A stretch of DNA of 45,697 nucleotides, from contig SHMT01000034.1 in the NCBI GenBank assembly GCA_004282745.1, positions 1-45,697 of the forward strand. The letters are read 5' to 3'. Source of the stretch: Candidatus Scalindua sp. SCAELEC01 (GTDB lineage: Bacteria; Planctomycetota; Brocadiia; Brocadiales; Scalinduaceae). The notes beneath the pieces were generated by a model. That model had not been told where the DNA came from. It did not search any database and saw nothing but the letters and a program-made list of their open reading frames with translations. This document shows positions 34,131 through 43,700 of the stretch, piece by piece; position 1 is the stretch's first letter, and each line of letters starts with the position of its first letter. The position numbers and the translations under genes were made by a program.

Positions 34131-34581
34131 AAACAGTATTATAATTTTTCACCATACGCTTCTCTCGAAAAAGACATTATTCATCAGGTAAACTTCGCCT
34201 CTCGGTCTCAATTGTTTCTCTACCAATCGTTAATTGTGAATTAATTATTTTGGATGACATTACAGAAATGTTTTAACACCATTCGAACAAAACTTTTGCT
34301 TATAGTGCAAGCCCAGCAAAAACCTCAGCCATAACAGTATTTTTTCGTATAACCGCAAAATTGCTGCCATTAATTGTGGGTTCAGATCCGAAAACCATTT
34401 TGCAATGGGTATTTATGGTTTGACCCGCAAGCGCAAGTTCGATTGAATAGTGTTCTCACTAGTGAAGTGAAATATGAGGACGAAGATGGTCTGGAAATGG
34501 GAGGTACGACCCGCTAATACCGTTCAGATGGACGAGAATGCCCCATTGTTTTTTTCTGAACTCTCAGGTAAAGGCATTAGT

Positions 34582-34717
34582 GTACGGTTAGGTTTTTGCG
34601 TAGGCGCCTTTTGTCATACCCGAATGCCCTTATCGGGTATCCAGAGATTCGTTTCATCCGAGATTCCCGCTAAAGCTTGTTCCCGTACGCTTAACGCAGG
34701 AAACATGCGGGAATGAC
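34582..34717 (+). repeat. Dispersed inverted-core repeat, second copy
   Basis: GTACGGTTAGGTTTTTGCGT (34582) matches 13710-13729 in the same orientation. The following core 34613-34717 (GTCATACCCGAATG ... GCGGGAATGAC) matches the reverse complement of 13753-13831. The copy here has about 25 bp more in the core. Confidence 0.65.
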
Positions 34718-34958
34718 TGCTTTGGGGTTACAAGTTACCCACGCTGAGGCCAAGGGAAGATAAAAAAAGAGGAGAAACGATCGGTTTCTCTTCAAAGATT
34801 GGATTCCAGTAAATGAGAGAAACATGGAAATCTTCAGATGCTAAAGTGAAAGGGAGTGATACAAGATTTTTTGTCTTTTTTTTCGTCTACTCAGCAATTT
34901 TTCAACAATTTGCAATTAACTGTATTCTATTTAGACAGTGTGTTTACAATTTAAACGA

Positions 34959-36317
34959 TCAAGCCTTTGACCATTCTTTGTGTTTATACTCTATTTTTCG
35001 TGTAGAGATACCGAGAATCTTTGCAGCCTTTGACTTACTCCCATTCGTTGCTTGAAGAGTTTCAGTTATAATCTTTCTCTCCGCATCTCTGAGACTCGTT
35101 CCAAATGGTATAGAAAAAACATCTCTGTTGGCTTGCTTAACACTCAGGCTTATTTTAGAAGGGAGATTGTCCGGCTCTATGAGATCTTTCTTTGCCATCA
35201 CCACAGCCCTTTCAACGATATTCTCCAATTCTCTCACATTCCCTGGCCAGTCATAACTATTCAATAATCTCATGGTCTGAGGTAAGAATCCTTTAATGTT
35301 CTTCTTGTTTTTTTTTGAATATTTAATGAGGAAACAGTCAGCCAGCAATGCGATATCGTCTCTCCTCTCCTTAAGCGGCGGTATCAACAAATTAATGACG
35401 TTAAGCCGATAATAGAGATCTTCCCGAAATGTCCCCTTCTCTACCTCTTTTTCCAAGTCTTTGTTTGTTGCCGCAATAATCCTCACATCGGTATTAAGAG
35501 AGTTCTCTCCACCAACTCTTTCAAAACAGCCCGTCTCAAGTACCCGTAACAGTTTTATTTGAACATGTGAACTCAACTCTCCTATTTCATCAAGAAAGAG
35601 GCTCCCTCCATCCGCTAATTCGAATCTCCCCCTTCTCTGGCTCATAGCACCGGTAAAAGCTCCCTTTTCGTGTCCAAAGAGTTCACTCTCCAAAACCCCT
35701 TCCGATAATGAAGCACAATGCAGGGCAACAAAAGATTTTTCCTTTCTATCACTATTATGATGAATTGCATTTGCAATAAGCTCCTTACCAGTGCCGGTTG
35801 CACCATAAATTAATACTGTTGCTGTTGTAGGGGCAATTTCAGAAATTGTCTTAAAAATCTGCTGCATCTCGGTTGTATCACCTATCAATCCATGAAAATT
35901 ATACTTTTCGTCTAACTTCTGCTTTAATTCCCTGTTTTGCAGTATCAGAAGCTGTTTTTCCCATATTCTACCCAAAATTAATTCTAATTCATCGATATTA
36001 ACGGGCTTGGTCAAATAGTGATCTGCACCCTTTTTCATAGCATCAATGGCCGTTTGAATAGAGCTATACGCGGTAATCATTACAACAGAGGTGTTCGCAT
36101 CTTTCCTCTTTATCTCCTCTATGATAGTAAAACCTCCAATATCTGGCAACTTCATGTCCGTTATCACGATATCGAAGTGGATCCTCTCAATCATTTTTAA
36201 CGCGTCGCGCCCGGTAAGGGCACAACTGGTATCATAATCAGATCGGGAAAGGAGCGTCTTCAAGCCATTAACCGTATTTACATCATCATCAATCAGCAAC
36301 AATCTTGGTTTTCTCAT
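34959..36317 (-). CDS. NtrC-family sigma-54 activator response regulator
   Basis: A 452-residue protein. The receiver (1-120) has Asp11/12, Asp54 (VITDMKLPDIGG) and Lys104. The AAA+ domain (about 142-380) has Walker A GATGTGKE at 172-179 (usually GESGTGKE), the sigma-54 contact loop GAFTGA at 219-224, and GGSLFLDEIGEL. A Fis-type helix-turn-helix ends the protein (GSKSKAAKILGISTRKIEYK). It activates sigma-54 promoters after phosphorylation. It lies 14 bp after the PAS kinase gene, a standard pair. Its target genes cannot be told from the window. Confidence 0.95.
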   Translation of the reverse strand: MRKPRLLLIDDDVNTVNGLKTLLSRSDYDTSCALTGRDALKMIERIHFDIVITDMKLPDIGGFTIIEEIKRKDANTSVVMITAYSSIQTAIDAMKKGADHYLTKPVNIDELELILGRIWEKQLLILQNRELKQKLDEKYNFHGLIGDTTEMQQIFKTISEIAPTTATVLIYGATGTGKELIANAIHHNSDRKEKSFVALHCASLSEGVLESELFGHEKGAFTGAMSQRRGRFELADGGSLFLDEIGELSSHVQIKLLRVLETGCFERVGGENSLNTDVRIIAATNKDLEKEVEKGTFREDLYYRLNVINLLIPPLKERRDDIALLADCFLIKYSKKNKKNIKGFLPQTMRLLNSYDWPGNVRELENIVERAVVMAKKDLIEPDNLPSKISLSVKQANRDVFSIPFGTSLRDAERKIITETLQATNGSKSKAAKILGISTRKIEYKHKEWSKA

Positions 36318-36331
36318 GTTTTGTTTAAATC

Positions 36332-37420
36332 TCAGTCTAATGGTAGTTCTATGATAAATTCAACTCCGTCACTTACATTCTTAAATCTTATATTACCACC
36401 ATGCGACTGGATTATGTTCTGTGTTATAGCCAAACCAACACCGGTTCCACCACTTTTTGTTGTATAAAATAGATTAAAGACCTTAGTCTCTAAATCCTTT
36501 GAGATACCTGGTCCGGTATTTTTTATATACACTACCATATACCTCTCTTTTTTAGAAACTTTCAAATACAGATCGCCACCACCAGGCATTGCTTCAACTG
36601 CATTAATTAAAATGTTTAATAGAGCCTGTTTCAATCTATCCTTATCGAGTAAGATTAGTTGTCGCTTCTTAAGCATACTCATGTGAACGTTTATCCCGTT
36701 CACGACAGTATGAGGATTGATTAGGGTATAGAGTTCTTTCATGATTTCGCAAACATCCTCTGAAGTACGTTTTAGGTGTCCAGTCTTTGAGAATTCCTGA
36801 CAATCTTTCGTGAGCCTGCTTAACCTGTTTATCTCCTCTTTGACGACTCTTACTACAGAAGAGAGTTCTTCTTCATGATTAAACTCTTTTTTCTTCATCT
36901 CCCTCTCTAATAATAACATCTGGATTGTAATTGAGTTTAATGGGTTTTTAATCTCATGTACCAATTCGTTACTAAACTGTCCCAGGATAGAGAGGGTCTT
37001 TGATTTGATTAGCTCTTCATTAAACATCTTCATTTCTGTTATATCACGGATAACGCCTACCACATATTCCACCTTATCTCTCTCGTCTTTGATCATCGAG
37101 TAGTTCGTTGTAACCCACTTTTCACTTCCATCCTTTGTTTTTATAAGGTATTCCCGTGACACTCTCGTGTGTTTTCCACTAAAAAGATCGAGGCCAGGAC
37201 ACGAGGACAGGCAGGTATTGTTTGGTGTGTGACAATTAAACACCTCGAGGCAGCTAGAGTTATTCCGCAAGATCTCATCTTTGGAAAACCCGACAATTTG
37301 TTCGCAAGCAGGATTGAAAACGACTATCTTCCTATCTTTGTCGAAAATAAATACACCATCAATGAGATTTTGAAACGCAACCTCTTGGAGGTTTCTCCTA
37401 CTATTGGCAACACTTCTCAT
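36332..37420 (-). CDS. PAS histidine kinase with Cys cluster, partner of the NtrC-type regulator
   Basis: A 362-residue soluble kinase. PAS occupies about 12-135, then HisKA with His155 in LVHEIKNPLNSI, and HATPase with NILINAVEAMPGG, NTGPGI and GGTGVGLAITQNI. The PAS domain carries four cysteines, C57, C63, C70 and C74 (CLEVFNC, then CLSSC), a pattern seen in many kinases next to sigma-54 regulators and suggestive of metal, Fe-S or redox sensing (inference). The ribosome site is weak. The gene follows mdh by 87 bp on the same strand. Confidence 0.9.
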   Translation of the reverse strand: MRSVANSRRNLQEVAFQNLIDGVFIFDKDRKIVVFNPACEQIVGFSKDEILRNNSSCLEVFNCHTPNNTCLSSCPGLDLFSGKHTRVSREYLIKTKDGSEKWVTTNYSMIKDERDKVEYVVGVIRDITEMKMFNEELIKSKTLSILGQFSNELVHEIKNPLNSITIQMLLLEREMKKKEFNHEEELSSVVRVVKEEINRLSRLTKDCQEFSKTGHLKRTSEDVCEIMKELYTLINPHTVVNGINVHMSMLKKRQLILLDKDRLKQALLNILINAVEAMPGGGDLYLKVSKKERYMVVYIKNTGPGISKDLETKVFNLFYTTKSGGTGVGLAITQNIIQSHGGNIRFKNVSDGVEFIIELPLD

Positions 37421-37507
37421 AAAGAAAAAATAAAAAAATGATAAAATTTAATACTACAGATTCATTCTATTCCATTTCTTCACTATGTCAATGAGTTTCA
37501 TATCCTT

Positions 37508-38437
<930 letters not shown>

Positions 38438-38451
38438 CTATGAAAAATTTC

Positions 38452-38485
38452 CAAAAAAAAACCCACCTGGCTAGGTGGGTTTTTA
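38452..38485 (-). terminator. Rho-independent terminator after the multiheme cytochrome gene
   Basis: A perfect 8-bp stem ACCCACCT (38461-38468) / AGGTGGGT (38473-38480) with a 4-nt loop. On the minus strand it is followed by nine T residues, so it ends transcripts of the cytochrome gene before mdh. T residues on the plus side also make it potentially bidirectional. Confidence 0.9.
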
Positions 38486-38561
38486 ATTAGTATTTAATAA
38501 GAAACAAAAACCCTTTTTTCACTATTACTCTAGTTGAAGGGTTGTTTTAACGGCTAACCAT

Positions 38562-39773
38562 TCAAGAACCATTTGGCACACTACCTACGTTCCGGTTGAA
38601 ATTGTGATGGTTATATGGATCACTATGGCAAGACTGACAGCGAAAGGAGGTCTCTCCATTAAGCTTTCCACCCTCGTAGATCTTACCGTGTACGGTCTTT
38701 AAACTCATATCAAGTTGGGCATGAGGAGGTCCGCCAACATGGCAATTTTCACATACCTTTGACTTAGCAGCTTCCTTTCGAGAAAACAGATGTTTCGGAT
38801 GGCAACTGTTACAGCTACCTCCGGAACCATCGTCCCACTCTTTGTTTAAGCCAAGCATATGACACTCTTCACAATCCTTCCTGACCGTCAGGTTTTTTGT
38901 GCTAGCAACAACCCCGTCAAATTTCGCAACTATTCTTCCATTAAAATGTTTACTCTGAGCAAAGTCATTAAACATCGTTTCATGGCACTCACCACACTTT
39001 CTTGGCAAGACCTCACCTTTTCTCTCAACAATCACACCATGATCGTCTCCATGACAACCGAGACATGTCACACCTTTTAAGGCATGAGCACTATTCGTCC
39101 ACTCTTTTACGACCTCTGGAGTAGCATGCCTATGACAGGCAAAACAGTCCTCTTGTGTATACGTGCCAAAAGGCGGTTCCTTCGCTTCCGCATAAGCCTT
39201 AAACACATCGGCTTTCATGTGTGGATGCACAAGCCCCACATGACAATCCATACAGGTCAAATCAGCGAGTGCTCCATCTTCCCCCTTTTTCTTAGAGAGC
39301 GAGACCATCTCAACATGGGTTTTGTCCTTTGTGAACTCTTCATTCACGTGACAATCAACGCAATTATTATGAACGATAGAGACACTATCCTCCTCAATAT
39401 CAATAAACAATCCTGAATCTTTACTCGTTAGATAGGTTTTCTTAAAATGTTCAATTGAGTCATGGGTACCATCACTTAATTTTGCATGCAGAAAACCTTT
39501 TAATCCAGGTCCAATGTGGCAGGTGTGGCAGGCATGGACATGCTCATTATTATGTTTCGAAGCCATTAAGGAGTCGTAGTGGACATCCATCTCATGACAA
39601 CTACCACAGAACTCGCTCGACTCAGCATAATGATAAAACTTTCTTCCTCCAACCAACGCAACAGCTACAAAGACAATGAACAAAAGCCCCACCAACTTTT
39701 TATGCTTCTTAACCTGATCCAGCACAAGTTTTAAAATATTTGCAATTTTGCCCTTGCAAGACTCACAATCCAT
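38562..39773 (-). CDS. Membrane-anchored 11-heme c-type cytochrome (NapC/NirT-like N-terminus)
   Basis: A 403-residue protein. A single membrane anchor (about 27-43) holds a periplasmic domain with eleven CxxCH sites, first cysteines at 56, 82, 138, 174, 210, 237, 260, 301, 321, 341 and 379. The first two (EFCGSCHEM and ACHTCHIGPG) match the start of NapC/NrfH-type quinol dehydrogenases. Spacing further on, with His-rich stretches and CEECH, recalls octaheme cytochromes. It probably passes electrons from quinol to a periplasmic partner. A Cys pair, CESC (3-6), faces the cytoplasm. AAGGAGGTTTCT precedes the ATG; the same 12 nt precede the divergent gene at 40205. No redox partner gene is adjacent. 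Confidence 0.9.
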   Translation of the reverse strand: MDCESCKGKIANILKLVLDQVKKHKKLVGLLFIVFVAVALVGGRKFYHYAESSEFCGSCHEMDVHYDSLMASKHNNEHVHACHTCHIGPGLKGFLHAKLSDGTHDSIEHFKKTYLTSKDSGLFIDIEEDSVSIVHNNCVDCHVNEEFTKDKTHVEMVSLSKKKGEDGALADLTCMDCHVGLVHPHMKADVFKAYAEAKEPPFGTYTQEDCFACHRHATPEVVKEWTNSAHALKGVTCLGCHGDDHGVIVERKGEVLPRKCGECHETMFNDFAQSKHFNGRIVAKFDGVVASTKNLTVRKDCEECHMLGLNKEWDDGSGGSCNSCHPKHLFSRKEAAKSKVCENCHVGGPPHAQLDMSLKTVHGKIYEGGKLNGETSFRCQSCHSDPYNHHNFNRNVGSVPNGS

Positions 39774-39894
39774 AGAAACCTCCTTATTATGTTACTTTGG
39801 TATTATGCTATATAATAAAGGTAAATGATGAAAGTACGTTCTTGAAACATCAGAAGTTCAATTAAGGTATCTTCACGCGTAATGTAAAAAAACC

Positions 39895-40059
39895 GTGTCA
39901 GTAATCCAAAAAGGCATCATATCAAGCACAGACACCAAAACAACTCTACAAAAGCTTGACGCAATACGGCAGACGTTTAAGGCATTCTCATTCTATGGAA
40001 GCAAGCGAAAAGAACACGAATATGCGGTTTTCGCAAATAGTACCAAAAAAGAAATCTAA
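39895..40059 (+). CDS. Possible small protein or gene remnant
   Basis: GTG at 39895 opens 54 codons ending TAA at 40057-40059, reading in part TTLQKLDAIRQTFKAFSFYG and ending NSTKKEI. The composition is protein-like, but there is no ribosome site and I recognise no family. It could be the tail of a lost gene. Confidence 0.2.
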   Translation: MSVIQKGIISSTDTKTTLQKLDAIRQTFKAFSFYGSKRKEHEYAVFANSTKKEI

Positions 40060-40192
40060 TATCAAGACTTTTTACTACCAACATAACTTGTTTATTTAAG
40101 GTTGATTTAATGATTTATGATAGTTATAATTTCAGGGTAATTTATTTTATTCTGCTTTAATCACACGATCATACTTAATTGATTTGCTTTAG

Positions 40193-40199
40193 AAGGAGG
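40193..40199 (+). promoter_or_regulatory. Strong ribosome binding site deciding the TTG start
   Basis: AAGGAGG stands 5 nt before TTG at 40205 and fixes that unusual start codon; the signal peptide follows directly. Confidence 0.85.
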
Positions 40200-40204
40200 T
40201 TTCT

Positions 40205-41563
40205 TTGAAAAGTGTTTTTGTAACATTATGCATTGTATTTTTTCTTTCCGTTTCCGTAACAAACGCTGAGATTTCAAAGGGAACAAAAAAAAAGAGCTGT
40301 CCCACCTGCGAAAAAATATATACTGACAATAGCGTCTATTGCCCACTGGATGGAGGAAAATTGGAACGAATTCCCCTGTCAGATCCAAGTGTACAGACAC
40401 AGAGAAATGTAATGGAAGGTCCTCAAGGCGAAAAAGGAGAACCGCTAGATGACAAATCTTTACAGGTAAAGAAATATATAGAAACAGCAAATTCATTGCG
40501 TGAGAATTCCGGAGATTATAAGGGCGCCCTTGAGTTTTACAAGAAGGCGGAAGAGCTAAATCCGGATTTAGCCTCTTTACATTGGTTCATGGCCGGAACT
40601 TACTGGAAGCTCAACAATCACCAAAAGGCTTTAGAACATCTGGAGATCTGCAGGAGTTATCAGATACCGGGATCTGATCAGATAAACAAGATAGATGATT
40701 TTGTGGGTAAGGTGTTGGTATTTCTAGAGTTAGATGACAAGCAGAAGATTGCAACAAAGAGAATTGGTGACAGAAAAGCGCAAATGGAGGCTTCTCTGAA
40801 AAAGAATAGAGAGAAGTGGGAAGAGATGGTCCTCGTACCCGCTTCTGATTTCACCATGGGGAGCAGTGCAGAGGACTTTATCCAGGAAGAGATGCCTCAG
40901 CATACCGTCTTTCTCGATACCTATTATATTGACAAATACGAGGTGACAAATGCGCAATATTGGGAGTTTCTAGAATACATCACGAGGACTGACGACCACA
41001 GTAAATGTTATCCCGGAGAGCCTCTCAATAAAAATCACATACCTGGCGTCCCTTTCAAGGGGTATGAATACAAATACTATAATTATCCCGACTATCCTGT
41101 CAAACGTGTTGACTGGTATGATGCTTATGCCTATGCCGCATGGGCAGGAAAACGTCTCCCAACTGAAGCAGAGTGGGAAAAGGCCGCCAGGGGGACTGAC
41201 GGTAGAAGGTTCCCCTGGGGCAATGTATGGGAAGTTAAAAACTGTAACGTTGGCCCCGAAGGCATTCTCACTGTTGGAAGTTACGAACAGGGCGACAGTG
41301 TCTATGGTTGCAGTGATATGACAGGGAGTCTCTCTGAGTGGTGTAATGACTGGTATCACCCCTCATACTATTATGAAAGTCCCAAAAAAAATCCAACGGG
41401 CCCTACAAAGAAAACTGGTAAACGTGTCATTAGGGGGGGGTCATTATACGCACAAGGAGTCTACAAGATGCGCTGTGCGGTAAGAATGTTTGGAGAACCA
41501 GGTGAAAGAAACAAGAGTGTCGGATTCAGGTGTGCCAAGGATGTTGTGGCCCCTTCCGATTAA
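40205..41563 (+). CDS. Secreted zinc ribbon-TPR-SUMF1 domain protein
   Basis: A 452-residue protein. A signal peptide ends at about residue 21 (VTNA-EIS). A zinc-ribbon-like motif follows: C32, C35, C46 and Asp49 (CPTC ... CPLDGGKL). Then come one or two TPR units (about 88-160), a charged coil, and a SUMF1/formylglycine-enzyme-like domain (about 205-445) with VPASDFTMGS, VTNAQYWEF, KRLPTEAEWEKAARG, FPWGN, and VIRGGSLY...GFRCA. In true sulfatase-modifying enzymes two active-site cysteines lie in GGSxxC....C; here the segment reads GGSLYAQGVYKMRCAVR, so both are absent. It is more likely a binding or structural member than an enzyme. The start is TTG, fixed by a strong ribosome site. Confidence 0.85.
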   Translation: MKSVFVTLCIVFFLSVSVTNAEISKGTKKKSCPTCEKIYTDNSVYCPLDGGKLERIPLSDPSVQTQRNVMEGPQGEKGEPLDDKSLQVKKYIETANSLRENSGDYKGALEFYKKAEELNPDLASLHWFMAGTYWKLNNHQKALEHLEICRSYQIPGSDQINKIDDFVGKVLVFLELDDKQKIATKRIGDRKAQMEASLKKNREKWEEMVLVPASDFTMGSSAEDFIQEEMPQHTVFLDTYYIDKYEVTNAQYWEFLEYITRTDDHSKCYPGEPLNKNHIPGVPFKGYEYKYYNYPDYPVKRVDWYDAYAYAAWAGKRLPTEAEWEKAARGTDGRRFPWGNVWEVKNCNVGPEGILTVGSYEQGDSVYGCSDMTGSLSEWCNDWYHPSYYYESPKKNPTGPTKKTGKRVIRGGSLYAQGVYKMRCAVRMFGEPGERNKSVGFRCAKDVVAPSD

Positions 41564-42160
41564 TTTTCATACTATTTGATCTTTTTTTCCGCCAGACAGA
41601 GGCAAGTCTGGCGGACATTCCCCTTCTTGCTATCAACGAACTCGGCTCCTTGTCACACAACCCTTTAGCCAAGGAACCATGGATTCCCATGATCAAGAAA
41701 TTGATATATTTCACTCTTATTGCTTGAGGAACAGGCTCTTAGACAAGGGAAATTGGTGGAAATTCTTCCTTTAAAATCGTTACCTGATCAGGGCTAGTAT
41801 CGTTACCCATGTCTTAAGGCTACTCACGTGCAGAACAAGCTTTTTAGGACACCACCCTGTCCATATGCCCTCAATGTCTCCGTAAATAGAGGTTCCGCCC
41901 TCTTACCTCGTCCGTACCGGCACAGGCGTGCGAATCAAAATTACCAAAAAAACGACAACAGATCAAATCTAAGCCGTCTTTTTATTCTGGCTCCAGATTT
42001 TTTATAATAAAACAGGGGTTGTTCATCTTCAAAAACCGTCATCCAACCTGTTTACTTATTGTTCTTATGAATATGTTTTTTCATTAAAAGAGATTATTAA
42101 GACCAAAATGAGAAAAAATAAGCTCGCGCTAACAATTATTGAATTTCCTATACATTTAAT
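41564..42160. other. Gene-free stretch with one hairpin
   Basis: About 600 bp between convergent genes. A perfect 9-bp inverted repeat, CCGCCAGAC (41589-41597) / GTCTGGCGG (41606-41614), stands 25 nt after the SUMF1 gene. It has T residues before rather than after it, so it is not a standard terminator for that gene. Nothing else is recognised. Confidence 0.5.
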
Positions 42161-43384
42161 TTACTGAACGATCTCTGGCAAAGCAGTTCTTTCCTGTTCT
42201 CGTTTCTCGATTTTCTCTTTTATCTGCTCCATATTATATTCAAATTGTTCCAAAGTACCTAACAACTTGGAATCAAACTCTAACAGGCTGGTAGACCCTC
42301 TGGCGGTATTCTTTACCATGCGGTATTTTTCGTATTCATCATGTGCTTCCGTTTTTTTCCCTAAAGAGATCAAGGCTTGCCCCTTATTGAAATACGCATC
42401 GGCAAACCCCGGATCTAGAGATATCGTCTTTGAGTATTCAGCAATTGCCTCTTCGAACCGTTCCTGTTTGTGATACAACGTACCAAGATTAAAGTGGGCA
42501 TTCACATAATCGGGGTTAGAGGCAATAACCTTCTTATTCGCTGCTATTGCCTCTGTGTACATATTCTTGCTTGCATAAAGAACCCCCAGAAAATAGTGCG
42601 CTTCTGCCATATCGGGATCGATCTCCAACGCATTATTGAAGAATTGCAGGGCATCGTCGCTCATACCCTTGAGATAATATACCAAGCCCAAATTACAATA
42701 GGTGTCTTTATTGTCAGGCTCTAAAGTATTTGCTTCTAAGAGCTGTTCAAGCGCCTTATCGTGTTCACCTATAGCAATATATGCAATGCCCAGGTTGTAA
42801 TGTGCCTTTTCATGATTAGGTTTCAGTTCGATTGCCTTTTCATAAGAGGGTATGGCTTTTTCAAGCAAATTAAAATCTTGATATGCCACACCAAGAAGAA
42901 AGTGCGCTTCTGGATTATATGGGACTATCTCCAGAACAGTATTAAACTGCTCAAAGGCCGGTTCCATCTTTTTTAACTTCAGATATATTACTCCCAAGCG
43001 TAAACGGGCATCAACATCCTTTGGATTCCCCTCAATGGCATTTTTGCATATCGTCAGTTCGTCTAACGGCACGCCGATTTCCTCAAAAGTCTCTGCGAGT
43101 TTCTTATGTGCGTCAACATAATCAGGACGAATTTCAACTGCCTTCCTGAACTCCTTTACCGCCTCTTCCAGCATACCTTTTTTCAGATATACCTCTCCTA
43201 GTTTATAATAGACCTCCGCTTCATCGGCATCAATTTCAATAGCCCGTTTATACTCCACAATGGCGTCATCCAACTTCCCTTGAAGTATGAGTGTATCGCC
43301 GCTCTCAACATGGTCTGTCGCCTTTTCACAACCAATGATAAAAAACCCTACAAAAACCATTACAACATAAGCATACTTTTTCAT
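42161..43384 (-). CDS. TPR-repeat lipoprotein (first paralogue)
   Basis: A 407-residue lipoprotein. The lipobox is FFIIGC with the lipid Cys at 19. Ten or so TPR units of 34 residues follow (for example AEVYYKLGEVYLKKGMLEEA), and the protein ends in a charged coil. The mature N-terminus CEKATDHVESGDTLILQGK is shared with the neighbouring gene at 43701 (CEKAQDHVGIGQALLEQGK). TPR lipoproteins serve as envelope scaffolds, but no partner is evident. Both genes have the same orientation, about 315 bp apart. Confidence 0.85.
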   Translation of the reverse strand: MKKYAYVVMVFVGFFIIGCEKATDHVESGDTLILQGKLDDAIVEYKRAIEIDADEAEVYYKLGEVYLKKGMLEEAVKEFRKAVEIRPDYVDAHKKLAETFEEIGVPLDELTICKNAIEGNPKDVDARLRLGVIYLKLKKMEPAFEQFNTVLEIVPYNPEAHFLLGVAYQDFNLLEKAIPSYEKAIELKPNHEKAHYNLGIAYIAIGEHDKALEQLLEANTLEPDNKDTYCNLGLVYYLKGMSDDALQFFNNALEIDPDMAEAHYFLGVLYASKNMYTEAIAANKKVIASNPDYVNAHFNLGTLYHKQERFEEAIAEYSKTISLDPGFADAYFNKGQALISLGKKTEAHDEYEKYRMVKNTARGSTSLLEFDSKLLGTLEQFEYNMEQIKEKIEKREQERTALPEIVQ

Positions 43385-43700
43385 TAATTTTTACCTGATT
43401 TCACTATCTAAGAAAAACATTTCAGAGTTAAACACCCAGCCCGCTAGAGAACACTAGTCGCCCGCCCGGATGAATCCGTTCGGAAAAGGATGAAAGAGTG
43501 GTTCCAATAGGCAACCTCGTCCCCACTTTAATCACCCTTTCAGACTATCTATCTTCATACCTGGAAAATTTCGACGAACTCCACCCCTTCGTTCAGGTGA
43601 GTGCTTCCGCGCAAGAGAATGCAATCTATTGATTTATTAAAATTTATATTTAAAATTTCTATACAGCCAAAGTACTCTAAAGGCTATTGAAACTAAAAAA
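43385..43700. other. Spacer between the TPR lipoprotein genes
   Basis: About 315 bp without a gene. CGCCCGCCCGGATGAATCCG (43461) resembles the GC-rich block at 29968. No terminator or promoter was picked out. Confidence 0.4.

Larger units (their letters stand above)
34119..34958. other. Long gene-free stretch with repeat elements
   Basis: About 840 bp between two same-strand signalling units. The frames that are open here have no ribosome site or family resemblance. It contains a piece of the ATCCGAAAACCATT repeat end (34388-34412) and the element at 34582-34717. It should also hold the promoter of the kinase gene at 34118. Confidence 0.5.
39774..40204. other. Divergent intergenic region of the cytochrome and SUMF1 genes
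   Basis: About 430 bp carrying promoters in both directions. It contains a small open frame (39895-40059). Both flanking genes begin after the identical leader AAGGAGGTTTCT. Confidence 0.5.

Noticed and set aside
34305-34330. Possible sigma-54 promoter on the minus strand (TGGCTGAGG...TTGCT) before the PAS kinase gene
   Set aside because: The GG and GC elements are 11 nt apart; the spacing is strictly 10 in true sites.
34474-35055. Two open frames of 80 codons in the gap after the NtrC-type gene
   Set aside because: The first lies across a dispersed repeat; the second runs into the 3' end of the regulator gene on the other strand. Neither has a ribosome site or recognisable content.
40205-41563. 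Active formylglycine-generating enzyme
   Set aside because: Both active-site cysteines are missing from the GGS segment and no sulfatase gene is nearby.
41589-41614. Hairpin after the SUMF1 gene as a terminator
   Set aside because: No T-run follows it on the plus strand; T residues precede it. It may belong to the GC-rich hairpin family.
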